Below, piece by piece: positions 21,274-30,041 of a stretch of DNA of 47,449 bases; the first letter of the stretch is position 1, and every line of letters starts with the position of its first letter. This DNA comes from Actinomycetes bacterium (GTDB lineage: Bacteria > Actinomycetota > Acidimicrobiia > Spongiisociales > SHLN01): NCBI GenBank assembly GCA_024638625.1, contig JAHEJY010000005.1, positions 1 to 47,449 on the forward strand, given 5' to 3'. Below the pieces are notes generated by a model. That model was not told where the DNA came from, made no database searches, and saw only the letters and a list, made by a program, of their open reading frames with translations. Position numbers and translations under genes: made by a program.

Positions 21274-21433
21274 CTGCAGAGCCCGGTCGATCAAGTGCGC
21301 AGCCCATTGCCAGAAGCGTGGACTGATCGCTCGACATTCCCGCGTCTCGACGCTTCGCGCCGTCGACGTTCCGGCGAGCGTCACCATCTCCCATGTAGTT
21401 CGCCGGGTAACCGAAGGTAGCCTGTTAGGGAAC

Positions 21434-22462
21434 ATGAACACTTCCCGAGCAGTGGGCAATCGTCGGCTCCAAGTTGATTCCGTCTCCAAGACGTTTGGGT
21501 CGGTTGCCGCGTTGGTCGACGTCACGATCGATGTCGAAAGCGGCCAGACCCTGGCACTCCTGGGGCCGAGCGGGTGTGGGAAGACCACGTTGCTACGGGT
21601 GATTGCGGGTCTCGAAGAGGCTGACCGGGGGCGGGTCCTCGTGGGTGATCGCGATCTCTCGCATGTCCGTCCAGAATTGAGAAGAGTCGGTATGGTTTTC
21701 CAAGGGGGAGCCCTGTTCCCTCATATGACCGTCGGTGCCAACGTCGGTTATGGCCTGAGCCAGCGGCCCGATCGGGATGAGCGTGTCGCCGAGGCCTTGC
21801 GACTGATGGACCTGGTTGGGTTCGAATCTCGATACCCCGATACCTTGTCAGGTGGACAGGCCCAGCGCGTGGCGCTTGCAAGGGCGCTGGCCCCCGAGCC
21901 CGATGTTCTGTTGCTCGACGAACCCTTCTCCTCTCTGGATGCCGAACTCCGGATCCGGGTTCGAAGCGAAGTAGCCGAGATTCTTGATTCGCTCAACATC
22001 ACGACCGTCTTCGTGACCCACGACCAGGAGGACGCCTTTGTCGTCGGGGACTCCGTCGCCGTCATGCGCCGCGGGCGGATCTTGCAGACCGGCACGCCGT
22101 CGGCTTTGTACCAGCGGCCCGAGTCGGCGTGGGTGGCCTCATTCGTGGGAGAGGCCAACATCGTTGCCGGGCTAGCCGAAGGAAAGCTCGTAAAGACGCT
22201 CGTCGGACCTGTCGAGATCGATCGGCCGGCAGATGGTCCGGTCGAAGTGGTGTTGCGCCCGGAACACCTGGTTCTCGAGGGAGGGGGAGATGGCCGGGTT
22301 ACGGCCGTCGAGTTCTACGGGCATGACACCGCCTACACAGTGGTCATGGGAGACGATCGTCTCTCAGCCCGGCGGATCTCCGCTCCGGTCTTTTCGGTCG
22401 GCGATTCTGTTGGCTTGCGCTACGCAGGCCCGCCAACGGCGGCATTCAACGAAGGGGTCTGA
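21434..22462 (+). CDS. Iron-type ABC transporter ATP-binding protein
   Basis: ATPase subunit of 342 residues from the ATG at 21434; the ORF track extends it upstream without support. Walker A is GPSGCGKTT, the signature is LSGGQAQR, Walker B is VLLLDEPFSSLD, and the switch His is in VFVTHDQED. A C-terminal TOBE-like domain (about residues 240-340, 'VEVVLRPEHLVLEG') marks it as FbpC/PotA-like. Downstream genes encode a ferric-type binding protein and a fused permease, so iron(III) is the likely cargo, with thiamine, spermidine or phosphonate uptake as alternatives. A TAGCCT box lies ten bases before the ATG (21418-21423). Confidence 0.88.
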   Translation: MNTSRAVGNRRLQVDSVSKTFGSVAALVDVTIDVESGQTLALLGPSGCGKTTLLRVIAGLEEADRGRVLVGDRDLSHVRPELRRVGMVFQGGALFPHMTVGANVGYGLSQRPDRDERVAEALRLMDLVGFESRYPDTLSGGQAQRVALARALAPEPDVLLLDEPFSSLDAELRIRVRSEVAEILDSLNITTVFVTHDQEDAFVVGDSVAVMRRGRILQTGTPSALYQRPESAWVASFVGEANIVAGLAEGKLVKTLVGPVEIDRPADGPVEVVLRPEHLVLEGGGDGRVTAVEFYGHDTAYTVVMGDDRLSARRISAPVFSVGDSVGLRYAGPPTAAFNEGV

Positions 22463-22518
22463 TCAACTCGAACATTTTCGCCGATTTCAGCTACGTGTGA
22501 GAGCCGGCCAATGTGAAC

Positions 22519-22538
22519 TTGTAAGGCATCCCTGACAA
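22519..22538. promoter_or_regulatory. Imperfect 20-bp palindrome upstream of the iron-binding protein gene
   Basis: TTGTAAGGCATCCCTGACAA matches its own reverse complement at most positions (TTGT/ACAA ends, AGG/CCT inside). It lies about 55 bases before the substrate-binding protein gene and could be an operator for the DtxR-family regulator encoded downstream. This is inference from position and symmetry only. Confidence 0.3.
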
Positions 22539-22591
22539 CTTCGCTTAGGATCCATTGACTCGTCGAACACCCATGCGTAGGGTTGTGGCCG

Positions 22592-23593
22592 ATGCAGATT
22601 CGAAGCCTTGCCCTTGTCGCAATCGCGTTTGTCGGGCTCGCGGCCTGCGGCAGCAGCGATGAAGCCCTGGTCGTCTATTCGGGGCGAACTGAGAATCTGA
22701 TCGGCCCGCTCATCGATCAGTTCAGCGAAGAAACGGGCATCACCGTGGAGGTTCGCTACGACGATTCGGCCAATCTGGCCCTCTTGATCGATCAGGAAGG
22801 TTCGCGGTCGCCTGCAGATGTATTCATCTCGCAAAGTCCGGGCGCCATTGGGTTCCTTGCCGGGCAAGATTTGTTGGCACCGCTCGATGACGAGGTGCTG
22901 CAGATGGTCTCAGATGTATATCGAAACGCAAACGGATTATGGGTCGGCATGTCGGGTCGGGTGCGAGCCGTGGTGTATAACCCCGACCTGATCGGCGAAT
23001 CCGACTTGCCGGATTCGATCTTCGATCTGACCGACGTCGCCTACCGGGGAATGGTCGGCGTCGCACCAGAGAACGGATCCTTCCAGGATTTCGTGACGGC
23101 GATGCGACAGATCAACGGCGACGAGGTGACCGCTGATTGGCTGCAGGGAATGGCGGACAACGACGCGCAGCCGTATGCGAACAACTCCGCGATTGTCGAG
23201 GCAGTAGGGCGGGGGGAGATCCCGCTTGGCCTGGTGAATCACTATTACAACCTGAGAGCCATTGCTGAGGATCCAAGCACTATTACGAAGAACTACTTCT
23301 TCCCGAACGGCGATATTGGCTCGCTCGTCATAACGACGGCCATTGGTCAGCTCGCGTCTTCCGATCGTGAGGACGCCGCCCGTCGACTGATCTCATTCAT
23401 GCTCAGCCAATCCGCCCAGGGGTTCTTCAGCGAGGAGACTCTCGAATATCCGCTGATTTCCGGAGTGGCACCATCGCCGTTGCTGCCGGACCTTGGCGAA
23501 ATCGGAGCGGCCACGTACGACTTCGACAGCCTCGGTGGTGGATTGGAAGCAACCAAGGAGTTGATCAGTCAAAGTGGGCTCGAGGGTAAGTAA
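22592..23593 (+). CDS. Ferric-type ABC substrate-binding lipoprotein
   Basis: Extracytoplasmic solute-binding protein of 333 residues from the ATG at 22592. The lipobox LAAC gives the anchored Cys. 'ALVVYSGRTENLIGPLIDQFSEETGITVEVRYDDSANLALLIDQEG' is a typical start for the FbpA/FutA iron(III)-binding group, and the paired-Tyr region 'LGLVNHYYNLR' carries the YY iron ligands seen in that group. A TAGGGT box eight bases before the ATG may give it its own promoter despite lying inside an ABC operon. The stop lies beyond the start of the permease gene (20-nt overlap). Confidence 0.88.
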   Translation: MQIRSLALVAIAFVGLAACGSSDEALVVYSGRTENLIGPLIDQFSEETGITVEVRYDDSANLALLIDQEGSRSPADVFISQSPGAIGFLAGQDLLAPLDDEVLQMVSDVYRNANGLWVGMSGRVRAVVYNPDLIGESDLPDSIFDLTDVAYRGMVGVAPENGSFQDFVTAMRQINGDEVTADWLQGMADNDAQPYANNSAIVEAVGRGEIPLGLVNHYYNLRAIAEDPSTITKNYFFPNGDIGSLVITTAIGQLASSDREDAARRLISFMLSQSAQGFFSEETLEYPLISGVAPSPLLPDLGEIGAATYDFDSLGGGLEATKELISQSGLEGK

Positions 23594-25172
23594 CCGTAGT
23601 CCCATCGGCGGCACGCTGGTCAAGTGGCTTGCGGGAATCATCGGGCTGATCTTCCTTTTCCCGATTGGCTATTTGATTTGGGGAACCGTCACGCTGGGCG
23701 ACGAGTTCTGGTCGACGGTGGGTGCCCGCACGACACTCGGTCCGTTGTGGAATTCCCTCCGGCTGGCGATCCTCACGACATTGGCCTGCACGTCGATCGG
23801 CACCGGCCTTGCGTTTCTGGTCGCACGAACCGACCTTCCCGGTCGGTCGGTTTGGCGGATCCTGCTGCCACTTCCGCTGGCGGTGCCGTCGTTTGTGGGG
23901 GCGACGGCATTGCTGGCCGCAGTCGGCCCCGGGGCGCTCGTTTCGTTCCTTCCGCGAATAGACGGCTACTGGGGAGCATTTTTCGTACTCACGTTCTTGA
24001 GCTATCCGTACGTCTACCTGCCCGTTCTGACCAGGCTGGCATCGACCTCGCCTGCACTTGAAGAGGCATCCCAACTGCTCGGGGGAGGACGGCGCCGAAC
24101 ATTCGCCAAGGTGATTTTGCCTCAGATCCGCGGGTCGGTGATCGCGGGCGCCCTGCTCGTGTTTCTCTATGTGCTGAGCGATTTTGGCGCCGTTGCACTC
24201 CTGCGCTACAACGCCATCACAAGGGCGATTTTTTCATCACGCCTCTTCGATCGATCTACCGCTCTCACGCTTGGGCTGTTGCTGGGGTTGCTTGCGCTGC
24301 TCGTGGCCGCCAGCCAGCGGCTCATCACGCCCGGTCGTATTTCCATAACCGACATGAATGTCTCGCAGGTTCGTTACCGGCTCGGTCGCTATCGACGGGT
24401 GGCGCTGGCCGGTACGGTGCTTCCGTTCTTGATTGGTCTGGCGATGCCGGTCGGCGTGTTCGTCTTCTGGGTGTTCCGTGGGCAGCCGACGGCAAGCCTG
24501 GGGTATGGCGGCTGGGGCGATGACCTCGGGTTCCTGGGCGCTCCTCTTCTCAATTCTGCGGCGGCCGCCGTGGTTGCGGCGATTGCCGCCGTCTGCATCG
24601 TGCTTCCTGTGGGTTACGTAGGGGCAAGGGCACGAGGTTGGCTCCCGGCCGCCGTCACGTCGGCGGTGTCTTCGGTTTTTGCGCTACCCGGTCTGGTTGT
24701 CGCCCTGGCCCTGGTGTTCTGGGCTATTCAGGCACCGGGTGTTCTTGCCCAGCTTTACCAAACCTTTCCGCTCCTGATCCTCGCATACGTGCTTCATTTC
24801 GGTGCCCAGTCGATGCAGTCGTCTCAGGCCGCGATCGCGGACCTCCCATCCGTCCTCGACGAGGCGGCCCGGACGCTTGGCGCAAGCCGCGGCCGGCGTT
24901 TCTTGACGGTCGACCTACCGCTGATTCGTCCGGGCCTGGTGGCAGGCGGCGGCCTGGTTTTGCTGTCGACGCTCAAAGAACTGCCGGCCACCCTGCTACT
25001 CGCTCCGATTGGGTTTCAAACCCTGGCCACCAAGATCTGGGGAGCTGCCGAAGACGGCTTCTACGCCGAGGTAGGCATCACGTCGCTCGTCTTGATAGCC
25101 CTTTCTGCTGCCTTGACGTGGATGATCGTGCTGCGGCGCCAGCCCGCTGAGTTGCCCAAGCGTTCGGGCTAG
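23574..25172 (+). CDS. Iron-type ABC transporter permease (fused two-domain)
   Basis: Membrane permease of 532 residues made of two fused transport domains, the FbpB layout, with about twelve hydrophobic helices. The cytoplasmic EAA loops that contact the ATPase are 'EEASQLLGGGRRRTFAKVILPQIRG' (first half) and 'DEAARTLGASRGRRFLTVDLPLIRPG' (second half). It starts with GTG at 23574, inside the end of the binding-protein gene. The regulator gene begins nine bases after its stop, with a TAGCCT promoter box that includes the permease stop codon. Confidence 0.9.
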   Translation: MGSRVSNRSPIGGTLVKWLAGIIGLIFLFPIGYLIWGTVTLGDEFWSTVGARTTLGPLWNSLRLAILTTLACTSIGTGLAFLVARTDLPGRSVWRILLPLPLAVPSFVGATALLAAVGPGALVSFLPRIDGYWGAFFVLTFLSYPYVYLPVLTRLASTSPALEEASQLLGGGRRRTFAKVILPQIRGSVIAGALLVFLYVLSDFGAVALLRYNAITRAIFSSRLFDRSTALTLGLLLGLLALLVAASQRLITPGRISITDMNVSQVRYRLGRYRRVALAGTVLPFLIGLAMPVGVFVFWVFRGQPTASLGYGGWGDDLGFLGAPLLNSAAAAVVAAIAAVCIVLPVGYVGARARGWLPAAVTSAVSSVFALPGLVVALALVFWAIQAPGVLAQLYQTFPLLILAYVLHFGAQSMQSSQAAIADLPSVLDEAARTLGASRGRRFLTVDLPLIRPGLVAGGGLVLLSTLKELPATLLLAPIGFQTLATKIWGAAEDGFYAEVGITSLVLIALSAALTWMIVLRRQPAELPKRSG

Positions 25173-25175
25173 CCT
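25170..25175 (+). promoter_or_regulatory. Leaderless -10 box of the DtxR-family gene
   Basis: TAGCCT overlaps the permease stop codon (TAG) and is followed by six bases (TTTTTG) and the ATG at 25182. It would let the regulator be made independently of the transporter operon. Confidence 0.6.
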
Positions 25176-25181
25176 TTTTTG

Positions 25182-25838
25182 ATGGACACCACCTACCCAA
25201 TTCGTTACCGCGAATATGCCGAAGCGATTTGGGAGATCGAGGAGGAGGGCATTCCGGTCATTCAGGCCCGGATCGCCGACTGGCTGGGCGTAAGCCGTGC
25301 CAGTGTCTCAGAGATGGTCCATCGGATGGCTGATGACGGCCTTGTCACTTTGGAAGACGAGATCAAGCTCACCGATGCGGGTCGGCACCTCGCCGCCGTG
25401 ATCGTTCGCCGGCATCGGCTTGCCGAACGCTTCCTCACCGAGATCCTCAACCTGCCGTGGTCCAAGGTTCACGCCGAGGCCGAGGTGTGGGAAACCACGA
25501 TTTCTGATGATGTGGAAGCGGCCATGTGGGCCGTCATGGAAGACCCCAAGACATGCCCACACGGTAATCCCATACCCGGGGCGGGCTACAGACCTCCGAT
25601 CATGAAACCGATGGCCGACATGGAACCAGGCGAATCGCTCCGACTCGAGCGTATCTCCGAGGAGCTCGAACTCGATGCCGACATGATGCGGTTTCTGGAC
25701 GAGAGTGGGCTCCGACCAAACGCCACGGTCGAGCTGCTGACCAAAGATCCTCATGGAGCATTGACCGTGTCCGTCGATGGGAGCATGACTGGAGTGGGTG
25801 TCTTCGCTGCCGGCCGGCTCTTCGTGGCGGTCACCTGA
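25182..25838 (+). CDS. DtxR/IdeR-family metal-dependent regulator with altered metal site
   Basis: Metal-sensing repressor of 218 residues. The winged helix-turn-helix is at about residues 24-60 ([29 protein letters not shown]). The dimerisation domain follows, and an SH3/FeoA-like C-terminal domain covers about 150-218. By comparison with remembered DtxR and IdeR sequences, the ancillary site is intact (His78, Glu82, His97). The primary site differs: Met10 becomes Glu11, Cys102 becomes Glu101 and His106 becomes Thr105, with only Glu104 kept. Two of these changes move it toward manganese-sensing MntR. It directly follows an iron-type importer, so iron or manganese control of that operon is plausible. 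The stop overlaps nucS (TGATG). Confidence 0.88.
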   Translation: MDTTYPIRYREYAEAIWEIEEEGIPVIQARIADWLGVSRASVSEMVHRMADDGLVTLEDEIKLTDAGRHLAAVIVRRHRLAERFLTEILNLPWSKVHAEAEVWETTISDDVEAAMWAVMEDPKTCPHGNPIPGAGYRPPIMKPMADMEPGESLRLERISEELELDADMMRFLDESGLRPNATVELLTKDPHGALTVSVDGSMTGVGVFAAGRLFVAVT

Positions 25839-26497
25839 TGCGTCTTGTCGTTGCCGTTTGCAGCGTCGATTATGAAGGACGCCTCGAAGCCCACCTGCCG
25901 ATGGCGACTCGTCTGATCATGGTCAAGGCAGATGGGTGTGTCGCGATTCACGCGGATGGCGGTGCGTACAAGCCGCTGAATTGGATGAACGCCCCCAACA
26001 CCCTCATCGAAAACGAGGGCGAATGGGAGGTGACCAACCCGAAGGGAGAGAAACTCACCATCCGGATCGAAGAGAAGCTTTCAGATCAGCAGGTCGAGAT
26101 GGGCATCGATCCGGGGCTGGAAAAAGATGGGGTCGAGACCCAACTCCAGGTTCTGCTCGCCGACCGTGTCGAGCTTCTCGAGGATGGATTGACGTTGATC
26201 CGTCGCGAGTATCCGACGGCCATCGGACCGGTCGATCTGCTTTGTCGCGATGTGCGCGGTGATGCGATGGCGGTCGAGATCAAGCGCAAGGCCGGAATCG
26301 ATGGGGTCGAGCAACTCACCCGGTACAGGGAGTTCCTTGCGCGCGATTCGAGGCTCGGGAACGTTCGTGGCATGCTTGTGGGGTTGAGTGTTAGCCCCCA
26401 GGCGCGGCTTCTGGCCGAAGATCGGGATCTCATGTGGCGTGAAGTGGATTACGACGATCTCCGGGAGCGGGAAGGCCGCACTCTGCGTCTTTTTTAG
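25838..26497 (+). CDS. nucS: Mismatch-specific endonuclease NucS/EndoMS
   Basis: Protein of 219 residues, the usual NucS size. The enzyme cuts DNA at mismatches and replaces MutS/MutL repair in many actinobacteria and archaea. The N-terminal DNA-binding domain contains '[23 protein letters not shown]'. The RecB-like nuclease core has '[14 protein letters not shown]' and '[19 protein letters not shown]', with the Asp and the E-x-K catalytic residues in place. The C-terminal LRLF resembles the sliding-clamp-binding tail of the family. It overlaps the regulator stop by one base, so it is probably co-transcribed with it. Confidence 0.95.
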   Translation: MRLVVAVCSVDYEGRLEAHLPMATRLIMVKADGCVAIHADGGAYKPLNWMNAPNTLIENEGEWEVTNPKGEKLTIRIEEKLSDQQVEMGIDPGLEKDGVETQLQVLLADRVELLEDGLTLIRREYPTAIGPVDLLCRDVRGDAMAVEIKRKAGIDGVEQLTRYREFLARDSRLGNVRGMLVGLSVSPQARLLAEDRDLMWREVDYDDLREREGRTLRLF

Positions 26498-26505
26498 TTC
26501 AGAAG

Positions 26506-29094
26506 TTGACGGCTTTGTCCGATTACATAGGCGTGGCGGACAGAAACCAAACCAACAAGGCTCCGAAAGTGCGCGGCCGAGGCGCAGAGGACTCTGACGC
26601 GGGTTCGGGCCCATCCGGTCCCAAGGGAAAACCCCCCGCCAAACCGAAGCGGCAGCGGAAGTTCAGAACCGTTGCACGAGGCTATTCCCGCGAGCAGGTC
26701 GATAAGTCGTTACGGGTGCTTGACGCAGAGCTCGACCGGGCGGCTGCGATCATCGTCCAGAAGGACAAAGAGCTGGAGGTCGCTCGGCAGGCCGAAACCG
26801 AGGCAGTCGATCGGGCCTTCTTCTACATCATGGATCTCAAGGAGCGGCTACTCAGCAACGCTGAGATCCGCGCCGAGCAAATCGTTGCAGAAGCCCAAAT
26901 GCAGGCAAACGGTCGTAAGTCTGACGGGTCTTCTGAAGACATCATCAAGGCGGCGAAGGCAGAAGCGGCGCGTATCGTCAATGCTGCCCGGGCGGAAGCC
27001 CAGCGACTGGAGACGTTCGGTCCCAACGCAGGTTCGACGGCTGACAAGGCTGTGCCCATCCCGATGGGTAAATCCGATGAACAGAAGAACACCGAGTCGC
27101 GAGCCGAGATCAAGGCAATGCGCGCTGAAGCCAAGAAGCTGGTCAAAGAAGCCAAACGCGAAGCCAAAGACATTGTCAGCGCCGCCAACGCCGAACGCAA
27201 GGCGGCACAAGCCCAGCTACGAGACATGGAGAAGCAACTTGCTGCGATAAAGCCGGCGGCAACCGAGGCCCAGGAAGCAAAAGAGAGCACCCTGGCCGAG
27301 CTGGAGGCGCTGAAGTCGGAAATCGAGGAAATCAAGAAAGCTTCGGAAGAGCGTATTCGGCGGGCTGACGCCGTGTCAAAGGAAGCCGAAAAGGCACTGG
27401 CCGCCGCGGAGGCCGACGCGCTCAAGATCAGGCGCGAAGCCAACGCCGAGGTTGCCGAGATCAAGCAGTCGTTGACGCCACTCCAGCAGAAGGCAGCCGA
27501 AGAGGCAGCCGGAATAATCGCCGAGGCGGAGGCCAAGGCAGCGGAGATCGCTGCCTCGGCGGAACGTGAAGGCGAAAAGCTCCTCAAAGCTGCCCGGCAA
27601 GAGGGAAGCCAGCTGTCGAAACAGAATGACGAGATCAAATCCCGGATCGAGGCCGCCCTGGCTACGGCCAAAAAGGATGGCGAAACCCGGGCAGCCGAAA
27701 TGGTTTCTACGGCTCAGGCCAAGTTGTCAGAGGCCGAAAAGCAGGCCGCAGAGATCGTGGCGGAAGCACAGAAGGTGGCGGCCGAGTCGAAAAATCGATC
27801 CGACAAGGAAATCGAAGACTTGCGGCGGGAGCTCGAAGGCAAGGTCGCCGAAAAGCATGCTGCCGCTGATGAAGCCGTCCAGGAAATTGAAAAGCTCACT
27901 GAGCAGGCCAGGGGCGAAGCCGACAAAGCCAAGAATGATGCCGCCTCGATTCTCGAAACCGCCAAATCAGAGGCCGAAGATATCAAGCGCGAAGCCGCCT
28001 CTGTTCTCGATGGCGCAAAGGCTGCCGCGCAGCAAGTTTCCGAAAAGGCAGCAGCTGAAGCGCAATCAATGGTTCAGACAGCCCAAAACGAAGCAGAGTC
28101 GAAACTGGTTGACCTGCGCACCGAAGCCGAGACAGCTCAGCAGGAAGCCATCGCAATCCGCAAGGCCGCCGAAGAGGAATCCAACTCGGTTCGGGAAGCC
28201 GCCCGCCAAGAAGCCGCGGCAATCGTCGAGGATGCCCGCTCGAGCGTCGCACATATCACTGAGGAATCCGAAGCTGCATCCGCCCAGGCGAAGGAGGAGC
28301 TCGCTCGTGCCAACGCGGAGGCAGAGGCACTTCGACAGCGCGCAAAAGCAGAAGCCGAGGACGTTGTCGCCCGATCCCGCGAGCAAGCCAATGCCGCCGC
28401 TGAGAAAACCCAGCGAGAAGCACTCGCGTCGGTGCAGGCCAAAGTAGACGAGGCTCAGAATGCCGCCGTCAAGGCTCGAGAAGAAGCCAAGGGGGCGATC
28501 GGCAAAGCCAAAGAGGCCACCGAACACCTCGAGCGCGTCGCCCAGGAACGCCAGAAGGAGGCCGATGAGGCGCTCGCGCAAGCCAAACAAGAAGCCGCCC
28601 AGTTGCTGTCGACGGCGTCGGAGCGGGCGTCCCGGATGGTTGCCGAGGCCGATGCGGCAGCAGCCCAGAAGGCGGAGCTAGCCAAGAAGGACGCGTTGGA
28701 AGAGATGCAGGACGCCCAAGATCGGACTGCACGTCTCAAAGCCGAAGCTGAAGAGATTGTCCAGCGGGCCGAGGCCAAGGCCGCCGAACGGAGGTCGGCA
28801 GCCGAACAGGAGGCCGAAGAGATCATCGCTGCTTCCCGGGCGGCCATCGCCGACATCGACGAACGCATGGCCCGGGTCGAAGCACGGGAGCGACTGGTTC
28901 AGGATGCCGACTCGCAGGCCACTCGTATTCTTGCCCGGGCTAAAGCCAGGGCCAACGAGATCCTGAAAAAGGCCGAGTCGACCTTGGCGAACGCCGAAGC
29001 TCGGCACCGCGATACCCAGAACGCCGTCGATCGGATGCGCACCAAGCTTCGAGAGCCTCAGGAGCAGCCCAAGGGCCGTTCGCGAGGTAAGTAA
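26506..29094 (+). CDS. Long DivIVA/Scy-like coiled-coil protein
   Basis: Protein of 862 residues, almost all Ala/Glu/Lys/Gln-rich coiled coil with recurring 'AxxEAxxIxxxAxxEA'-type repeats. Residues 1-52 are a basic, Pro/Gly-rich linker. Residues 53-80 (FRTVARGYSREQVDKSLRVLDAELDRA) resemble the N-terminal DivIVA motif with its 'rGYsreqVd' core. This layout is close to actinobacterial polar-growth scaffolds of the DivIVA/Scy kind; assignment to one of them is inference. The start is uncertain: TTG at 26506 or GTG at 26533. The next small membrane protein gene begins immediately after the TAA. Confidence 0.75.
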   Translation: MTALSDYIGVADRNQTNKAPKVRGRGAEDSDAGSGPSGPKGKPPAKPKRQRKFRTVARGYSREQVDKSLRVLDAELDRAAAIIVQKDKELEVARQAETEAVDRAFFYIMDLKERLLSNAEIRAEQIVAEAQMQANGRKSDGSSEDIIKAAKAEAARIVNAARAEAQRLETFGPNAGSTADKAVPIPMGKSDEQKNTESRAEIKAMRAEAKKLVKEAKREAKDIVSAANAERKAAQAQLRDMEKQLAAIKPAATEAQEAKESTLAELEALKSEIEEIKKASEERIRRADAVSKEAEKALAAAEADALKIRREANAEVAEIKQSLTPLQQKAAEEAAGIIAEAEAKAAEIAASAEREGEKLLKAARQEGSQLSKQNDEIKSRIEAALATAKKDGETRAAEMVSTAQAKLSEAEKQAAEIVAEAQKVAAESKNRSDKEIEDLRRELEGKVAEKHAAADEAVQEIEKLTEQARGEADKAKNDAASILETAKSEAEDIKREAASVLDGAKAAAQQVSEKAAAEAQSMVQTAQNEAESKLVDLRTEAETAQQEAIAIRKAAEEESNSVREAARQEAAAIVEDARSSVAHITEESEAASAQAKEELARANAEAEALRQRAKAEAEDVVARSREQANAAAEKTQREALASVQAKVDEAQNAAVKAREEAKGAIGKAKEATEHLERVAQERQKEADEALAQAKQEAAQLLSTASERASRMVAEADAAAAQKAELAKKDALEEMQDAQDRTARLKAEAEEIVQRAEAKAAERRSAAEQEAEEIIAASRAAIADIDERMARVEARERLVQDADSQATRILARAKARANEILKKAESTLANAEARHRDTQNAVDRMRTKLREPQEQPKGRSRGK

Positions 29095-29460
29095 ATGGAT
29101 CGCGCAATGCCGTTCCAGAACATGGTTGTTCTCTTGCTCGGACTCGTGCTCGTCATATCCGGTTTCTATGTCGCTTGGAACGCACCTGAGGAAGCGGCTC
29201 CAACAACTCTCCAAAACCCATCATTCATCATTGCCGTCGAAGGGTTCGATTGCGAACGAGGAACATTCTCGATTCGTGGCGGCAGGCTCACGAGCGCGAT
29301 CACGGTTGCAGATCAGAACGGGGTAGCGCTCCCGCAGACAGACGGCGTCATCGCAATACCGAATTGGGACACCAGTCGATCGCCGGTCGTGGTCAACTAC
29401 TCATGGGCGGGCGACCCCGGATCCCAGATTGTTGATCCAGCCAGTCACTGCAACGGTTGA
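29095..29460 (+). CDS. Small single-pass membrane protein of unknown function
   Basis: Protein of 121 residues, or 117 from the second ATG at 29107. One transmembrane helix (about residues 9-28, MVVLLLGLVLVISGFYVAW) precedes an outer domain of about 90 residues with two cysteines (FDCERG, SHCNG) that could form a disulfide. I recognise no family. The start codon follows the stop of the coiled-coil gene with no gap (TAAATG), suggesting coupled expression and perhaps a membrane partner for that scaffold. Its last 16 bases overlap the end of the convergent gene. Confidence 0.6.
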   Translation: MDRAMPFQNMVVLLLGLVLVISGFYVAWNAPEEAAPTTLQNPSFIIAVEGFDCERGTFSIRGGRLTSAITVADQNGVALPQTDGVIAIPNWDTSRSPVVVNYSWAGDPGSQIVDPASHCNG

Positions 29461-30026
29461 ATCTCCGGCTCCGGAGGGAGCGGTCCCCACTCATCGACGA
29501 CCTCGACGAGGAAGTTGCTGACTTCACGCGCCCGGTCGAGCATTTCGCATAGCGAATCAGGGTCGTACATCAGCTTGGCGATGGGGATGGTAACGGTCCC
29601 CGTGAGCGATAGCTCACGCAATGGCGTGGCAGAAAGGGGACCGAACGAGTCGACACCCGACACTTCGATGGGGACGTTGACCCCGCCGATTCCAGCCAGC
29701 TCAGTTGCCAACATCACGAGATCTGGGGGATTGTCGAGTGCGGGCAGTCGCCAGTTGAAGAGCAGCGGAACCGGGAACCCGTCGTCTGGCAATTCGGCTT
29801 CTTCAACACCTGCATCTTCTGCCGCCAACAACACCCGCGGCTCGATATGGAACGCCAGGTTGAGGTCGAGCGGCCCGTTGCAAGCCGACTCCGGGTGTAG
29901 GTCGATTTCCCACGACTGGCGAAGCGAGTAGGTCTCCAGAAAATGACGCTCGTCATGTACATGGAAACCGTGTTCCATGGCGTGCTCTTTCAGAAAAGTG
30001 ATGAAGCCTGCGAGGTCAACGGGCAT
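29445..30026 (-). CDS. Hypothetical cytoplasmic protein
   Basis: Protein of 193 residues from the ATG at 30026, placed six bases after a TAAGCT box; the TTG at 30029 is the track start. It has no signal peptide or membrane segment. The sequence is acidic with motifs such as 'HGFHVHDERHFLETYSLRQSWEIDLHPESACNGPLDLNLAFHIEPRVLLAAED' and 'DEWGPLPPEPEIQPL'. I do not recognise the family, though similar short proteins occur in actinobacteria. It converges on the small membrane protein gene with a 16-bp overlap of coding ends. Confidence 0.7.
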   Translation of the reverse strand: MPVDLAGFITFLKEHAMEHGFHVHDERHFLETYSLRQSWEIDLHPESACNGPLDLNLAFHIEPRVLLAAEDAGVEEAELPDDGFPVPLLFNWRLPALDNPPDLVMLATELAGIGGVNVPIEVSGVDSFGPLSATPLRELSLTGTVTIPIAKLMYDPDSLCEMLDRAREVSNFLVEVVDEWGPLPPEPEIQPLQ

Positions 30027-30032
30027 CAAACG

Positions 30033-30038
30033 AGCTTA
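30033..30038 (-). promoter_or_regulatory. Leaderless -10 box of the hypothetical gene at 30026
   Basis: TAAGCT on the minus strand, six bases (CGTTTG) before the ATG at 30026, in the short gap after the sigma factor gene. Confidence 0.6.
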
Positions 30039-30041
30039 GGC

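Noticed and set aside
21815-21840. TTCGAATC sequence resembling a tRNA T-loop
   Set aside because: It lies inside the ABC ATPase coding frame, and no acceptor stem or anticodon arm can be formed around it.
26823-27671. Ala/Ser-rich minus-strand ORFs under the coiled-coil gene
   Set aside because: Their composition is the mirror of the Ala/Glu-rich coiled coil on the plus strand; no start signal or motif supports them.
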